Of a stretch of 64,000 bases of DNA, positions 54,475 to 64,000 are shown piece by piece. The translations under genes were made by a program, and so were the position numbers. Each line of letters starts with the position of its first letter. The first letter of the stretch is position 1. This DNA is from Acidobacteriota bacterium (GTDB lineage: Bacteria > Acidobacteriota > Terriglobia > Terriglobales > Acidobacteriaceae): positions 31,356 through 95,355 of the forward strand of contig QIBA01000054.1 in assembly GCA_003225175.1 (NCBI GenBank). Reading direction: 5' to 3'. A model generated the notes under the pieces. It was not told where the DNA came from, did no database searches, and saw only the letters and a program-made list of their open reading frames with translations.

Positions 54475-55440
54475 ATGCCACAACACGAGAAACCGATTCT
54501 TGAAAAAGCTCCTCTCGCCTACGAGAACCCACAATTTCTAAACAGCCCTGATGGACGTGGCATGCGCATCCTGGCCGAATATCAGGAGCCGCTGGCGCGT
54601 TTCCGTCGTGAGCGCATTCAGGACACCGTCGTCTTCTTTGGTTCTGCGCGGTTTGCCAATCTTTCTTCGGCTCAGACAGCGCTGCAGCTTCTCGAGAAAC
54701 CGGGTTCCGCAATTCCAGCTCCGGAGCGAGAGCAACCTGCGACTCTCGACGGGGCTCTGCATGGCCGGGAAAACTCTCTCAAATTGAAGAGAGCTCAAGC
54801 CGCAGTGGCAATGGCGCGCTATTACGAGGAGGCTCGACGGCTCGCGTTCCTGCTCACGAAGTGGTCGATGAAGCTGCATTCCAAGCGGCATCGGTTCGTG
54901 GTGACGTCGGGCGGCGGTCCGGGAATCATGGAGGCGGCGAACTTGGGGGCCAGCGAGGCCGGCGGGAAGACCATCGGACTCAATATCCGACTGCCTTTCG
55001 AGCAATTCCCGAATCGGTACATTACTCCCGAGCTCAACTTCGAGTTCCACTACTTCTTCATGCGCAAATACTGGTTCGCGTATTTATCCAAGGCGCTGGT
55101 GATATTCCCCGGTGGCTTCGGCACACTCGATGAGTTATTCGAGATTCTGACCTTGGCACAGACGGAAAAGCTGGCAAAGAAAATTCTGGTGCTGATCTAC
55201 GGCAAAGAATATTGGAACCGCGTGCTCAATCTCGATGCTCTGGTTGATACCGGAACTATCTCTCCGGAAGACAAGGAGCTTTTCTGCTATGTCGACACTC
55301 CGGAAGAGGGATTTGAAATATTAAAGGAAGGCCTGACCAGGTATCACCTTCAGCCGCAACACCTTCCCGCCCCCGAACCAGACAAGGAAGAAGCGAAGGA
55401 CCAGGGCGAGGCACCGGAGATTGCGAAGACGCGTGGCTAG
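54475..55440 (+). CDS. LOG family protein (Rossmann-fold, 'lysine decarboxylase-like' nucleotide hydrolase)
   Basis: 321 residues from ATG 54475. LOG signatures are SGGGPGIMEAANLGASEAGG (about 140-160) and the active motif FPGGFGTLDELFE (PGGxGTxxE, about 208-220). Family members act as cytokinin-type or nucleoside 5'-monophosphate phosphoribohydrolases. It is longer than the standard 180-200 residues, with an N-terminal extension of about 90 residues (FRRERIQDTVVFFGSARF) and a Glu/Lys-rich tail. The last 4 bp overlap the 3' end of the convergent receiver gene. Confidence 0.85.
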   Translation: MPQHEKPILEKAPLAYENPQFLNSPDGRGMRILAEYQEPLARFRRERIQDTVVFFGSARFANLSSAQTALQLLEKPGSAIPAPEREQPATLDGALHGRENSLKLKRAQAAVAMARYYEEARRLAFLLTKWSMKLHSKRHRFVVTSGGGPGIMEAANLGASEAGGKTIGLNIRLPFEQFPNRYITPELNFEFHYFFMRKYWFAYLSKALVIFPGGFGTLDELFEILTLAQTEKLAKKILVLIYGKEYWNRVLNLDALVDTGTISPEDKELFCYVDTPEEGFEILKEGLTRYHLQPQHLPAPEPDKEEAKDQGEAPEIAKTRG

Positions 55441-55802
55441 TTCGATGTCTGCTCCGGCACTTTCTTGCCGTTGAGAATGCGTCGAATGGTGTGGTCGATC
55501 TCTTCAGGCTCGGCGCTGAAGAGATGATGGTCCGCATCGCGGACTTCAGGGCTGATGCGACAAAGCTCAAGAATCTCCGCGCGATCGCAATGCTTGCGAG
55601 TCAGATTCGCCATCTCGCGCTTCTGACCACCCTCGATGGCAACGCCCAAGATCACGAGATCAAAATCGGCCGACTTCAGAACATTGTGTGTTTCTCGAAT
55701 ATTGGCGGTAGACACTACTTCGAAGCCCCGGCTTTGGAGCATCATGTGGCGCGTGACACGTAGAGCGTCGTTGCTTGCCACGGAGAGAATTTTCTTGCGC
55801 AT
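55437..55802 (-). CDS. CheY-like receiver domain protein lacking the phospho-acceptor Asp
   Basis: 121 residues, single domain. It begins MRKKILSVASNDALRVTRHM, the beta1/alpha1 of a receiver, but the acidic pair is reduced (ASND). Strand 3 reads FDLVILGVAIEGG, where the phosphorylated Asp would follow VIL and is instead Gly. It is therefore probably a pseudo-receiver, acting by binding rather than phosphorylation. No output domain. It is tail-to-tail with the LOG gene, with stop codons overlapping by 4 bp. Confidence 0.7.
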   Translation of the reverse strand: MRKKILSVASNDALRVTRHMMLQSRGFEVVSTANIRETHNVLKSADFDLVILGVAIEGGQKREMANLTRKHCDRAEILELCRISPEVRDADHHLFSAEPEEIDHTIRRILNGKKVPEQTSN

Positions 55803-55994
55803 TCAGTTTGAGAATTGCAGGAGTAGTGCTCCTACTTTATCAAATCCGGAGTTGGCGTCGGAGGTTCCGCGATTTGCGCGGGACCATGTGCGAATTTATA
55901 CTGGCAGGTTTGCTCGGGCGGCAGGTTTCAAGATAGAGCCCCCGTCTAGCCTGCGCCAATCGCATTTCCTAATCCGACCTCAGCGAGATCATCC

Positions 55995-57287
55995 ATGACG
56001 ACTCAGACCAAGGAACCCGGCGTCAGCAATTTCTCCGCCGAACAGGAATTCAACCCATGGGAGGCTCAGGCTGCGCGCTTCGATTTAGCCGCACAGAAAT
56101 TGAAGCTCGATCCCGGCATCTGGAAGGTGCTGCGCTATCCCAACCGCGAGATCATCGTGCACATTCCCGTGCTGATGGATGATGGCAGTATTGAGGTTTT
56201 CACCGGATTCCGTGTACAGCACTCGATCGCGCGCGGACCGGCAAAGGGAGGCATTCGTTATAGTCCCGATGTCTCACTCGATGAAGTTCGCGCCCTCGCC
56301 AGCTGGATGACATGGAAGTGCGCTGTGGTGAACATTCCGTTTGGCGGGGCTAAAGGCGGAGTTATTTGCGATCCGAAGAAGCTCTCGTCTACGGAACTGG
56401 AAAAGATTACGCGTCGCTACACCGCCGAACTCATCGAGTTCATCGGTCCTGAGAAAGACGTTCCCGCTCCCGACATGAACACTAACGAGCAGACCATGGC
56501 ATGGATTATGGACACCTACTCCATGCACATGCGTCAGACCGTCACAGCCGTGGTCACAGGGAAACCGTTAAACATCGGCGGATCGCGCGGACGTCGCGAA
56601 GCAACCGGACGCGGCCTGATGATCGTTTGCAATGAAGCCGTGCGCAAGCTCGGCATGCAGCCGGAAAGTACGCGCGTCATCGTGCAAGGCTTCGGCAATG
56701 TCGGTTCCAATGCCGCCAAGCTGATGAGGGATGTCGGCTATAAGATCATCGGGATCGGCGAGTACGATGGCGGTCTTTACAACAAGAGCGGTATCGACGT
56801 GGATGCGCTAACTGTGCACCGGCAACGGAATGGCACCATCACTGAATTCAAAGGCGCGGAGGCGATAAGCACCAATGAGCTGCTCGTCACAGATTGCGAC
56901 ATTCTCATTCCGGCAGCCATCGAGAATGTGATTACCAGCCGCAACGCCGATAAGATCAAAGCGCGAATCATTGCGGAAGGCGCGAACGGACCAACGACTG
57001 CTGTGGCTGATGACATGCTCGCCGACAAGAACATTTTCGTAATTCCAGACATTCTCGCGAACGCCGGTGGAGTGACTGCATCGTATTTTGAGTGGGTACA
57101 GGATCGCCAAGGCTTTTTCTGGAAGGAATCAGTGGTGAACGAGCAGCTCGAAGACATTCTCAAAGAGTCGTTCGATGAAGTCGTTCGCTACTCCGAGACA
57201 CACAACGTGAACAATCGCATCGCCGCGTATATGCTCGCAGTAGATCGCGTGCAGTTCACAATTCGCCAGCGCGGAATTTATGCGTGA
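55995..57287 (+). CDS. gdh: Glutamate dehydrogenase
   Basis: 430 residues, ATG 55995. Substrate and catalytic Lys region: [20 protein letters not shown] and [19 protein letters not shown] (about 113-130). NAD(P)-binding loop [19 protein letters not shown] (about 231-249). The hexameric GDH-I size of about 420-430 residues fits. It interconverts glutamate and 2-oxoglutarate plus ammonia. The coenzyme preference cannot be set reliably. It lies upstream of a 2-oxoacid dehydrogenase E2 gene, separated by a repeat-containing gap. Confidence 0.94.
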   Translation: MTTQTKEPGVSNFSAEQEFNPWEAQAARFDLAAQKLKLDPGIWKVLRYPNREIIVHIPVLMDDGSIEVFTGFRVQHSIARGPAKGGIRYSPDVSLDEVRALASWMTWKCAVVNIPFGGAKGGVICDPKKLSSTELEKITRRYTAELIEFIGPEKDVPAPDMNTNEQTMAWIMDTYSMHMRQTVTAVVTGKPLNIGGSRGRREATGRGLMIVCNEAVRKLGMQPESTRVIVQGFGNVGSNAAKLMRDVGYKIIGIGEYDGGLYNKSGIDVDALTVHRQRNGTITEFKGAEAISTNELLVTDCDILIPAAIENVITSRNADKIKARIIAEGANGPTTAVADDMLADKNIFVIPDILANAGGVTASYFEWVQDRQGFFWKESVVNEQLEDILKESFDEVVRYSETHNVNNRIAAYMLAVDRVQFTIRQRGIYA

Positions 57288-57302
57288 AGAAGCAGCAGAA
57301 CG

Positions 57303-57500
57303 GCAGCGATTAGCAATTAGCGATTAGCTACGCCTGCATGAAATAACGGAAGATTTTGCTTCCGCTTACTTGCATATTGCTTCACCTCGGGTGTCTTGTT
57401 CCAGTGGCCTGGGCGCCGTCTCTAACAGCTATAATTAAAAATTGCGTTGGGGTCAGCTTTTCGCTAATTGCTTATCGCTAATTGCTAATAGCTGCTGTTT
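57303..57500. repeat. Family E element
   Basis: About 200 bp with inverted ends: left GCGATTAGCAATTAGCGATT then AGCTA, right CGCTAATTGCTTATCGCTAA then TTGCTAATAGCT. It fills the gdh to E2 gap (57288-57512). The right arm ends about 12 bp before the E2 start, next to its ribosome site (GAAAGG). Confidence 0.7.
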
Positions 57501-57512
57501 AGAAAGGTCTGC

Positions 57513-58895
57513 ATGCCTACAGATGTAATCATGCCTCAGATGGGCGAATCCATCTTCGAAGGCACTCTTACCAAGTGGTTGAAGAAGCCGGGAGACAAAG
57601 TTCAGCGCGACGAGCCGCTCTTCGAGATCTCCACTGATAAAGTCGACGCCGAGATTCCCGCGCCGGCAAGTGGGGTATTGAAGGAAGTCAAGATTAAGGA
57701 AGGCACCACCGTTCAGGTAAACACAGTCGTAGGCGTGATTGACGTCGACGGCGCTGGTGGCGCCGCTCCGTCGGTTCCGGCCAAAGCTGCGGCGCCTGAG
57801 CCGCCGAAAGCCGCTGCACCGCCTGCTCCCGCTCCAGCACCTCCGGCGCAAGCGCAGCCCGTTGCGCCATCGCAGGAGGAAGATGAAACCGAAACTTTTG
57901 CCGCGTCGAGTGGTCAGTCTTCGAACGTCACCGAGATCAGCACGGGCGATGGTGATCGCGTCCGATCCAGTCCTCTGGTCCGAAAGATCGCCAAAGAGAA
58001 CAATGTAAATTTAGGTCAGGTTCCCGGAACGGGAATGGGCGGCCGTATCACCAAGGAAGATATCCTGGGATTCATTCAGAAGTATCCTGCGGGCGCGCCC
58101 GCACAGGCTGCAGCGCAGCGTCCAGCGGCTGCTGCGCCGAGCGCACCTCAAGCAGCAGCCGTTCCTGTCCCGACGCTGCCTGCTCCTATGCCAGGCGAAC
58201 TCGTGCCGATGAGCAAGATGCGCTCGATCATCGCCCGGCGCATGGTCGAATCGAAGCACACCAGCGCGCACGTCCATACTGTGTTCAAGGTGGACATGAC
58301 GCGAGTCGTAAAAATCCGTGAGCGAGAGCGCGCGAAATTCGAAGCTCGTAACGGCGTGAAGCTCACTTACATGCCGTTTATCGCGCGCGCTGTGATCGCC
58401 GGCATCAAGCAGTTGCCGATCGTCAACTCATCAGTCGAAGGCGATGGCATCCGCTATCACAAGAACGTGAACATCGGCATTGCGGTTGCGCTCGATTGGG
58501 GGTTGATTGTTCCAGTCGTGAAGCAGGCGGAAGAGCGAAGCTTCGTCGGCCTGCAGCGCGCAATCAATGATCTCGCTGAGCGCGCGAGGGCAAAAAAGCT
58601 GCTGCCGGACGAGGTTGCCGGTGGCACGTTCACGATTACCAATCCGGGAATCTTCGGCCCGCAGTTCGGCACGCCGATCATCATGCAACCGCAGGTAGCG
58701 ATTCTCGGCATGGGCGGGCTCTTCAAAGAGCCGGTCGTGATTACGGACAAAGATGGAAACGATCTGATCGCGATCCGCTCCATCATCCGCCTGACGCTCG
58801 GCTATGACCACCGCATCATCGACGGAGCGGATGCCGACAAGTTCATGGTAGCGCTGCGCAATTACCTCGAGAACTGGAGCGAGGATATCGGGTAG
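57513..58895 (+). CDS. 2-oxoacid dehydrogenase complex, dihydrolipoyl acyltransferase (E2)
   Basis: 460 residues in three parts. Lipoyl domain about 1-77 with the lipoylated Lys 43 in EISTDKVDAEIPAPASG. Ala/Pro-rich linker (about 80-130). E3-binding domain about 148-185 (SPLVRKIAKENNVNLGQVPG, then GGRITKEDIL). Acyltransferase domain about 225-460 with catalytic DHRIIDGADADKFM and GTFTITNPGIFG. It passes acyl groups from E1 to coenzyme A. Pyruvate, 2-oxoglutarate and branched-chain complexes cannot be told apart safely; no E1 or E3 gene is nearby. Confidence 0.93.
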   Translation: MPTDVIMPQMGESIFEGTLTKWLKKPGDKVQRDEPLFEISTDKVDAEIPAPASGVLKEVKIKEGTTVQVNTVVGVIDVDGAGGAAPSVPAKAAAPEPPKAAAPPAPAPAPPAQAQPVAPSQEEDETETFAASSGQSSNVTEISTGDGDRVRSSPLVRKIAKENNVNLGQVPGTGMGGRITKEDILGFIQKYPAGAPAQAAAQRPAAAAPSAPQAAAVPVPTLPAPMPGELVPMSKMRSIIARRMVESKHTSAHVHTVFKVDMTRVVKIRERERAKFEARNGVKLTYMPFIARAVIAGIKQLPIVNSSVEGDGIRYHKNVNIGIAVALDWGLIVPVVKQAEERSFVGLQRAINDLAERARAKKLLPDEVAGGTFTITNPGIFGPQFGTPIIMQPQVAILGMGGLFKEPVVITDKDGNDLIAIRSIIRLTLGYDHRIIDGADADKFMVALRNYLENWSEDIG

Positions 58896-58902
58896 CAACA
58901 CA

Positions 58903-58930
58903 GTAGGGACGCAGCATGTTGCGTCTCTAC
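58903..58930. repeat. Family A palindrome, copy 6
   Basis: GTAGGGACGCAGCATGTTGC then GTCTCTAC. It sits in the 38-bp gap between the convergent E2 and ligA genes and could end both transcripts. Confidence 0.75.
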
Positions 58931-58933
58931 TGA

Positions 58934-60979
<2,046 letters not shown>

Positions 60980-61022
60980 TCAAGAGCATGGATGAGCGTT
61001 GCGCGAATGCGGCGAAAGCTAA

Positions 61023-61165
61023 AACCGAAAATTGAACACGGAGGACACGGCGGCTTCGGAGCAGGCAATACATGAAATCAATTTCGCTTTCAGAACTCAG
61101 TTACCTGACTTTTTCGCCGCCTCCGTTGCCTCTTTGCCCTCCTGTTCAATTTTTCAGGTTTCGAT
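61023..61165. repeat. Inverted repeat at the 3' end of the regulator gene
   Basis: AAAATTGAACACGGAGGACA (about 61025-61044) on the left and, inverted, TGCCCTCCTGTTCAATTTTT (about 61137-61156) on the right enclose about 90 bp. The right arm reaches the stop codon of the XRE-S24 gene (61154-61156). The rest of the 195-bp gap before ligA shows nothing else. Confidence 0.65.
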
Positions 61166-61867
61166 CGCTACATGGCACACGCGTCCGACGATCATCGCTG
61201 ATGCCTCTCTTCCCTCCAGGGGCAGAACGCTCACAGGATGCGCCTGATTGTGCGGACGCAGAACCAAGTGATCGCCGTCTCGCTCCACGTATTTGATGGT
61301 GCACGTGCGATTCCGATGCACGGCATAGATATTGGCTTCATTCTTTCGGTACGGTTGCAGCAGGTTGTAATGGCGATCGATCAGCACGGTCGCGCCGGGC
61401 AAGAGGCGCGGATACATGCTGGCCGCTTCCTGAGCATCGACTTTGATCAGTACAAAACGCTGCCATTGCTCTCTGCCGGAGCCGAGAGCAGGACGCAGCC
61501 GTCGCAGAAATGATTTCTTGAATTTCAGAATGTCGCGCACATTATCGCGAGTGATACTCGGAGCCGTGGCAGCGACCTCGGGCTCGGTGAGAACGACATT
61601 CTCAAAGTCACCCTCAGACGCCGTGATGCTACTGGCCCGCTTGTTGATCTCTTCGCGATTCAGCAAGTCATACACCGAAAGATTTTGCGCGCTCAGGACT
61701 CGGTCCATTCCCTCCAGGCTGAGCGATCGCTTGCGATTCAGAAAGTTGGAAATGTAGGCCTGCTCGAATCCGGTCTGCTTCGCCAACCCGAGCCCGCTAA
61801 GTTTCTTCGCCTTGATGCGCTCCCATAAGACGCGGCGCAGCTCTTCCTGCAGAGCGCTGGCATTCAT
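61154..61867 (-). CDS. XRE-type regulator with S24/LexA-like C-terminal domain
   Basis: 237 residues. N-terminal helix-turn-helix (about 22-55: GLGLAKQTGFEQAYISNFLN then KRSLSLEGMDRVL). The C-terminal half resembles the S24 peptidase fold: a Ser in EAASMYPRLLPGATVLIDRH (about 155) and a Lys in RTCTIKYVERDGDHLVLRPH (about 196), placed like the LexA/CI Ser-Lys dyad. An Ala-Gly cleavage site is not evident, so self-cleavage is uncertain. It may respond to damage or a ligand. A 6-5-6 inverted repeat lies in its own promoter region. It is adjacent to ligA, but no control link is shown. Confidence 0.75.
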   Translation of the reverse strand: MNASALQEELRRVLWERIKAKKLSGLGLAKQTGFEQAYISNFLNRKRSLSLEGMDRVLSAQNLSVYDLLNREEINKRASSITASEGDFENVVLTEPEVAATAPSITRDNVRDILKFKKSFLRRLRPALGSGREQWQRFVLIKVDAQEAASMYPRLLPGATVLIDRHYNLLQPYRKNEANIYAVHRNRTCTIKYVERDGDHLVLRPHNQAHPVSVLPLEGREASAMIVGRVCHVAIET

Positions 61868-61875
61868 TCCGCGAA

Positions 61876-61892
61876 TATATCAGTTGGATATA
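61876..61892. promoter_or_regulatory. Candidate operator of the XRE-S24 regulator
   Basis: TATATC AGTTG GATATA is a perfect 6-bp inverted repeat with a 5-bp spacer, 8 bp upstream of the regulator's ATG and 19 bp downstream of the DUF374 gene stop. Its size and place fit an autoregulatory site of an HTH dimer. Not tested. Confidence 0.45.
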
Positions 61893-61911
61893 GAGTTGAA
61901 ACCGCAATATG

Positions 61912-62631
61912 TTACGCGCCGAAGCGAGCTTCCGCGCAGCGCTGTGCCGTCTCCAGATCCGACTGCATGCGCGCGAGCGCTTGCTGATGGTTCGCGTCAG
62001 CGTCAACTCGAATTGGACTGCGCACGTAACAATGAACGCGTGAGAAAGGTTTGGGAAGGATAAACGCGTCCCAGGTCCGCAGAATCCAGGCGCTTTCGGC
62101 AGCTACATAAAAAGAGAAGATAGGAGCGCCGGTGAGCCGCGCCAGATGAATCGGTCCCGGCTTGGCAACGTACCGCGGACCGCGAGGACCATCGATGGTG
62201 AAGCCGACAAAGGCGCCTGCTTCCAGCTCGCGCTGCAACTCGCGCAGTGACTGCACGGCCCCGCGAGAGCTCGATCCACGGATCGCGCAAAAGCCGAGAC
62301 GCTCGATGATCCGGGCGATGTATTCACCGTCGTAACTGCGGCTGGTGAGTACGCGAATCCCATGGTTCCGAAACAGGTATGCGGCAGCGAATACGCACCG
62401 GTGCCAGAAGCAATAGATCGCCGGACGCGTTCTCGGCTCGTTTTCCGAGCCAGGTTCATACGTGATCGAGACGCGCAGGGTAGGGCCGATGAGTCGGATT
62501 GCCAGAAAGCCTGCCCACGAGATCAGCCAGAGCGAGAGCCTTTGTTTCAGGGAAAAGCGCGAGGGCGGCACCGCGTCCGGAGACGCTCCTTCAATGGGAT
62601 CTTCAACAGACGCTGCCAGATTCCGGTCCAC
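61912..62631 (-). CDS. DUF374 lysophospholipid acyltransferase family protein
   Basis: 239 residues. One N-terminal hydrophobic segment (LSLWLISWAGFLAIRLIGPT) and the DUF374 core: YCFWHRCVFAAAYLF (the acyltransferase His; the usual HxxxxD is modified), RSYDGEYIARIIERLGFCAI, RGSSSRGAVQSLRELQREL, FTIDGPRGPRYVAKPGPIHL. Related enzymes transfer acyl chains in lipid or lipid A-like pathways. The specific substrate is unknown. It is the upstream neighbour of the XRE regulator on the same strand (44-bp gap) and divergent from pgsA, another phospholipid gene. Confidence 0.85.
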   Translation of the reverse strand: MDRNLAASVEDPIEGASPDAVPPSRFSLKQRLSLWLISWAGFLAIRLIGPTLRVSITYEPGSENEPRTRPAIYCFWHRCVFAAAYLFRNHGIRVLTSRSYDGEYIARIIERLGFCAIRGSSSRGAVQSLRELQRELEAGAFVGFTIDGPRGPRYVAKPGPIHLARLTGAPIFSFYVAAESAWILRTWDAFILPKPFSRVHCYVRSPIRVDADANHQQALARMQSDLETAQRCAEARFGA

Positions 62632-62714
62632 AGCAGTATTCTAGGAGGAGCACACAGCTAGACCTGCGGAAAAACTAAAGACATCGCAAATAAATTGTTC
62701 GCCGGCCCTGGCGA

Positions 62715-63335
62715 ATGTCTTTCGCAGGGAATAACGAAGGAAGCCAACATTTGCTCCGTCAACTGCGCAGTTTTCCCAACCTGCTCACCCTGCTTCGTCT
62801 CAGCTTCATTCCTTTTATCGTCAGCTCCATCCTCGACGGCCACTATGAAGTGGCGCTTACTCTTTTTATCCTCGCCGGCATCAGCGACGGACTCGACGGA
62901 CTCCTCGCCCGCTCGCTCGGCCAGCGTACCAAGCTCGGAGAGTATCTCGACCCAATCGCCGACAAGCTGCTGATCAGCACCTTGTTCCTGATCCTCTCCA
63001 TAACCCACCGCATCCCGTGGCGCATCACCGTCATCGTCTTCGGCCGCGACATCATCATCCTCGTAGTCTGCACGCTCGTCTACGCCACGACTCCTCTCCG
63101 CGACTTCAGCCCTACCATCTTCGGCAAAGCCAACACCGTGGCTCAGATCGTCGCGCTCGGTGCGACGATTCTGGTGGAGGTGAAACCGTGGGTCTGGGTA
63201 GAAGCAGTCAAGCAGGCAGGACTGTGGACGGTCTTCGCCCTCACCATCATCTCAGCGCTCCACTATGTCTTCCTGCTGATGGTGCGCCTGCGGGCGGTGA
63301 CGCACAATGACGGCAAGGCCGCCCGGACGACCTAG
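62715..63335 (+). CDS. pgsA: CDP-alcohol phosphatidyltransferase, probable phosphatidylglycerophosphate synthase
   Basis: 206 residues with about five hydrophobic helices. The CDP-alcohol signature D-G-x2-D-G-x2-A-R-x8-G-x3-D-x3-D is complete in DGLDGLLARSLGQRTKLGEY followed by LDPIADK (about 58-84). FPNLLTLLRLSFIPFIV near the N-terminus is typical of PgsA. It makes phosphatidylglycerol phosphate from CDP-diacylglycerol and glycerol 3-phosphate. The start at 62715 has no strong ribosome site and could be a few codons later. Cardiolipin-type synthases share the fold, so the name is probable only. Confidence 0.85.
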   Translation: MSFAGNNEGSQHLLRQLRSFPNLLTLLRLSFIPFIVSSILDGHYEVALTLFILAGISDGLDGLLARSLGQRTKLGEYLDPIADKLLISTLFLILSITHRIPWRITVIVFGRDIIILVVCTLVYATTPLRDFSPTIFGKANTVAQIVALGATILVEVKPWVWVEAVKQAGLWTVFALTIISALHYVFLLMVRLRAVTHNDGKAARTT

Positions 63336-64000
63336 CGTCTTCCGCCGAAGGGCACTTGCTTAAATTCACTGTTATTACGCTGTTAAGGATCGGAACAGTG
63401 AATTAACAGTGAAATTATCAGCGTATTTAACAGCGAATTTTTTTCAAGAGCGGAAACCCGCATAAACACTGGGCAAGACCAGCTTGGCGGGAAAATAACA
63501 GCGAATTGCGGGAATTTCCGATCCGCTGCAACAACGAGCCTTTTCGATCGCCCAGCAACTGCGTTTCTAGCTCCATCCCATGATCGAAAGGACTTAGCCG
63601 AGCCGATCCCATCGTGATCCCATGAGGTCCATGGGATCGATCCCCATCGTGCCAGGGGATCAGGATGGGATATCCCACGAATTTCAGTGGGATCATCATG
63701 GTATCGAGGTGGGATCACGATGAGGTTCCATTGGCCATACTTCTCGCCTCTCGACAGACAGTAGCCAGCCCGCAACCGCTTAGTTCCCGAATTAGCACCG
63801 AACTTCGACATTCCTACTGCTGTGCTACCACGAATTGCGGCCACAAGGGAAGTGGCAAAAATGCCACAGAATGATCAAAAACCGTCGGTCTAGCGGAAAG
63901 CTGTGCGCCGGGTTCTATAAAAGGCGATGTCAAGAGCAAACACTTCTCCTGATCAGATCTGAGAGCGAGAATGTGTGCGAAGATGTGTGCAACTTCGGGT
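63336..64000. other. 665-bp non-coding region with several kinds of short repeats
   Basis: No convincing gene on either strand. From left to right: an 11-bp inverted repeat AATTCACTGTT / AACAGTGAATT (63363-63373 with 63394-63404); four direct copies of AACAGYGAA (63394, 63405, 63429, 63497); a GGGATC-rich block with a 13-bp inverted repeat (63605-63722); a small hairpin GTGGCA / TGCCAC (63852-63867); and two copies of ATGTGTGC near the right edge (63971 and 63983). Confidence 0.6.
63605..63722. repeat. GGGAT-rich block bounded by a 13-bp inverted repeat
   Basis: CATCGTGATCCCA (63610-63622) and TGGGATCACGATG (63710-63722) are perfect complements. Between them GGGAT or its complement ATCCC recurs about nine times in 110 bp in both orientations, including GGGATATCCC, so the single strand could fold in many ways. 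Confidence 0.6.

Noticed and set aside
63427..63844. Minus-strand open frames near the right edge as recombinase or transposase remnants
   Set aside because: Translations show no catalytic motif, the frames overlap each other, and the DNA is repetitive; a mobile-element origin cannot be supported without the sequence to the right.

Overview
The window looks like a chromosomal segment of a soil-type Acidobacteriota (Terriglobia-like) genome. The main reasons are an 824-residue MacB/FtsX-type 'acidobacterial duplicated orphan permease', the hopanoid-type glycosyltransferase HpnB, a DUF6496 basic protein, moderately high GC, and intergenic regions packed with dispersed inverted repeats. No rRNA, tRNA, CRISPR array, intact insertion sequence or prophage was seen. 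The taxonomic call is inference from gene content.

Layout. 1-9 kb: the 5' part of a type I 3-dehydroquinate dehydratase gene running off the left edge, an OmpA-like envelope protein, a DUF6496 protein, guanine deaminase, the orphan permease, a GAF/HD-GYP signalling protein and two small membrane proteins. 9-14.5 kb: recG with unusual insertions, a split DsbD-like redox operon (ccdA, tlpA-like, DsbD-N-like) and the remnant of an MFS transporter gene. 14.7-19.8 kb: hpnB, a TalC-type transaldolase with an FAH-family hydrolase, a fibronectin-III lipoprotein and a Rieske oxygenase. 20-34.3 kb: a colinear plus-strand block for glucose-6-phosphate and pentose phosphate metabolism (tkt, rpiB, tal-pgi fusion, gnd, zwf, glk, pgl) ending in a GH63-like glucosidase. 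34.3-41 kb: YceI protein, Tat-exported M24 peptidase, an osmoprotectant ABC transporter, a small Thr/Lys/His-rich exported protein and an exported adenosine deaminase-like protein. 41.3-45.8 kb: a sulfur assimilation operon (YeiH-type transporter, sulfite reductase, two sirohaem enzymes). 46-63.3 kb: housekeeping genes (metallophosphoesterase, hemL, a broken typA, a large TPR protein, LOG protein, gdh, a 2-oxoacid dehydrogenase E2, ligA, an XRE-S24 regulator, a DUF374 acyltransferase, pgsA). 63.3-64 kb: non-coding repeats.

The most interesting signal is in front of the sulfur operon. A TTGACA promoter leads, with almost no 5' UTR, into a 24-codon ORF with five cysteine codons. This is followed by a perfect 9-bp terminator hairpin and then the operon, which starts with a 37-residue membrane protein. 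It reads as a candidate cysteine-responsive transcription attenuator with a leaderless polycysteine leader peptide.

The second theme is repeats. At least five families of inverted-repeat elements (called A to E here) fill most gaps between genes, often in the same relative order (D-A-B). Family C sits directly against stop codons. Single arms of these elements have been captured in coding sequence in recG and in the 5' part of the osmoprotectant-binding protein gene, and a D arm marks the break point of the dead MFS gene. typA appears to have lost about 55 bp covering switch I, which puts it out of frame.
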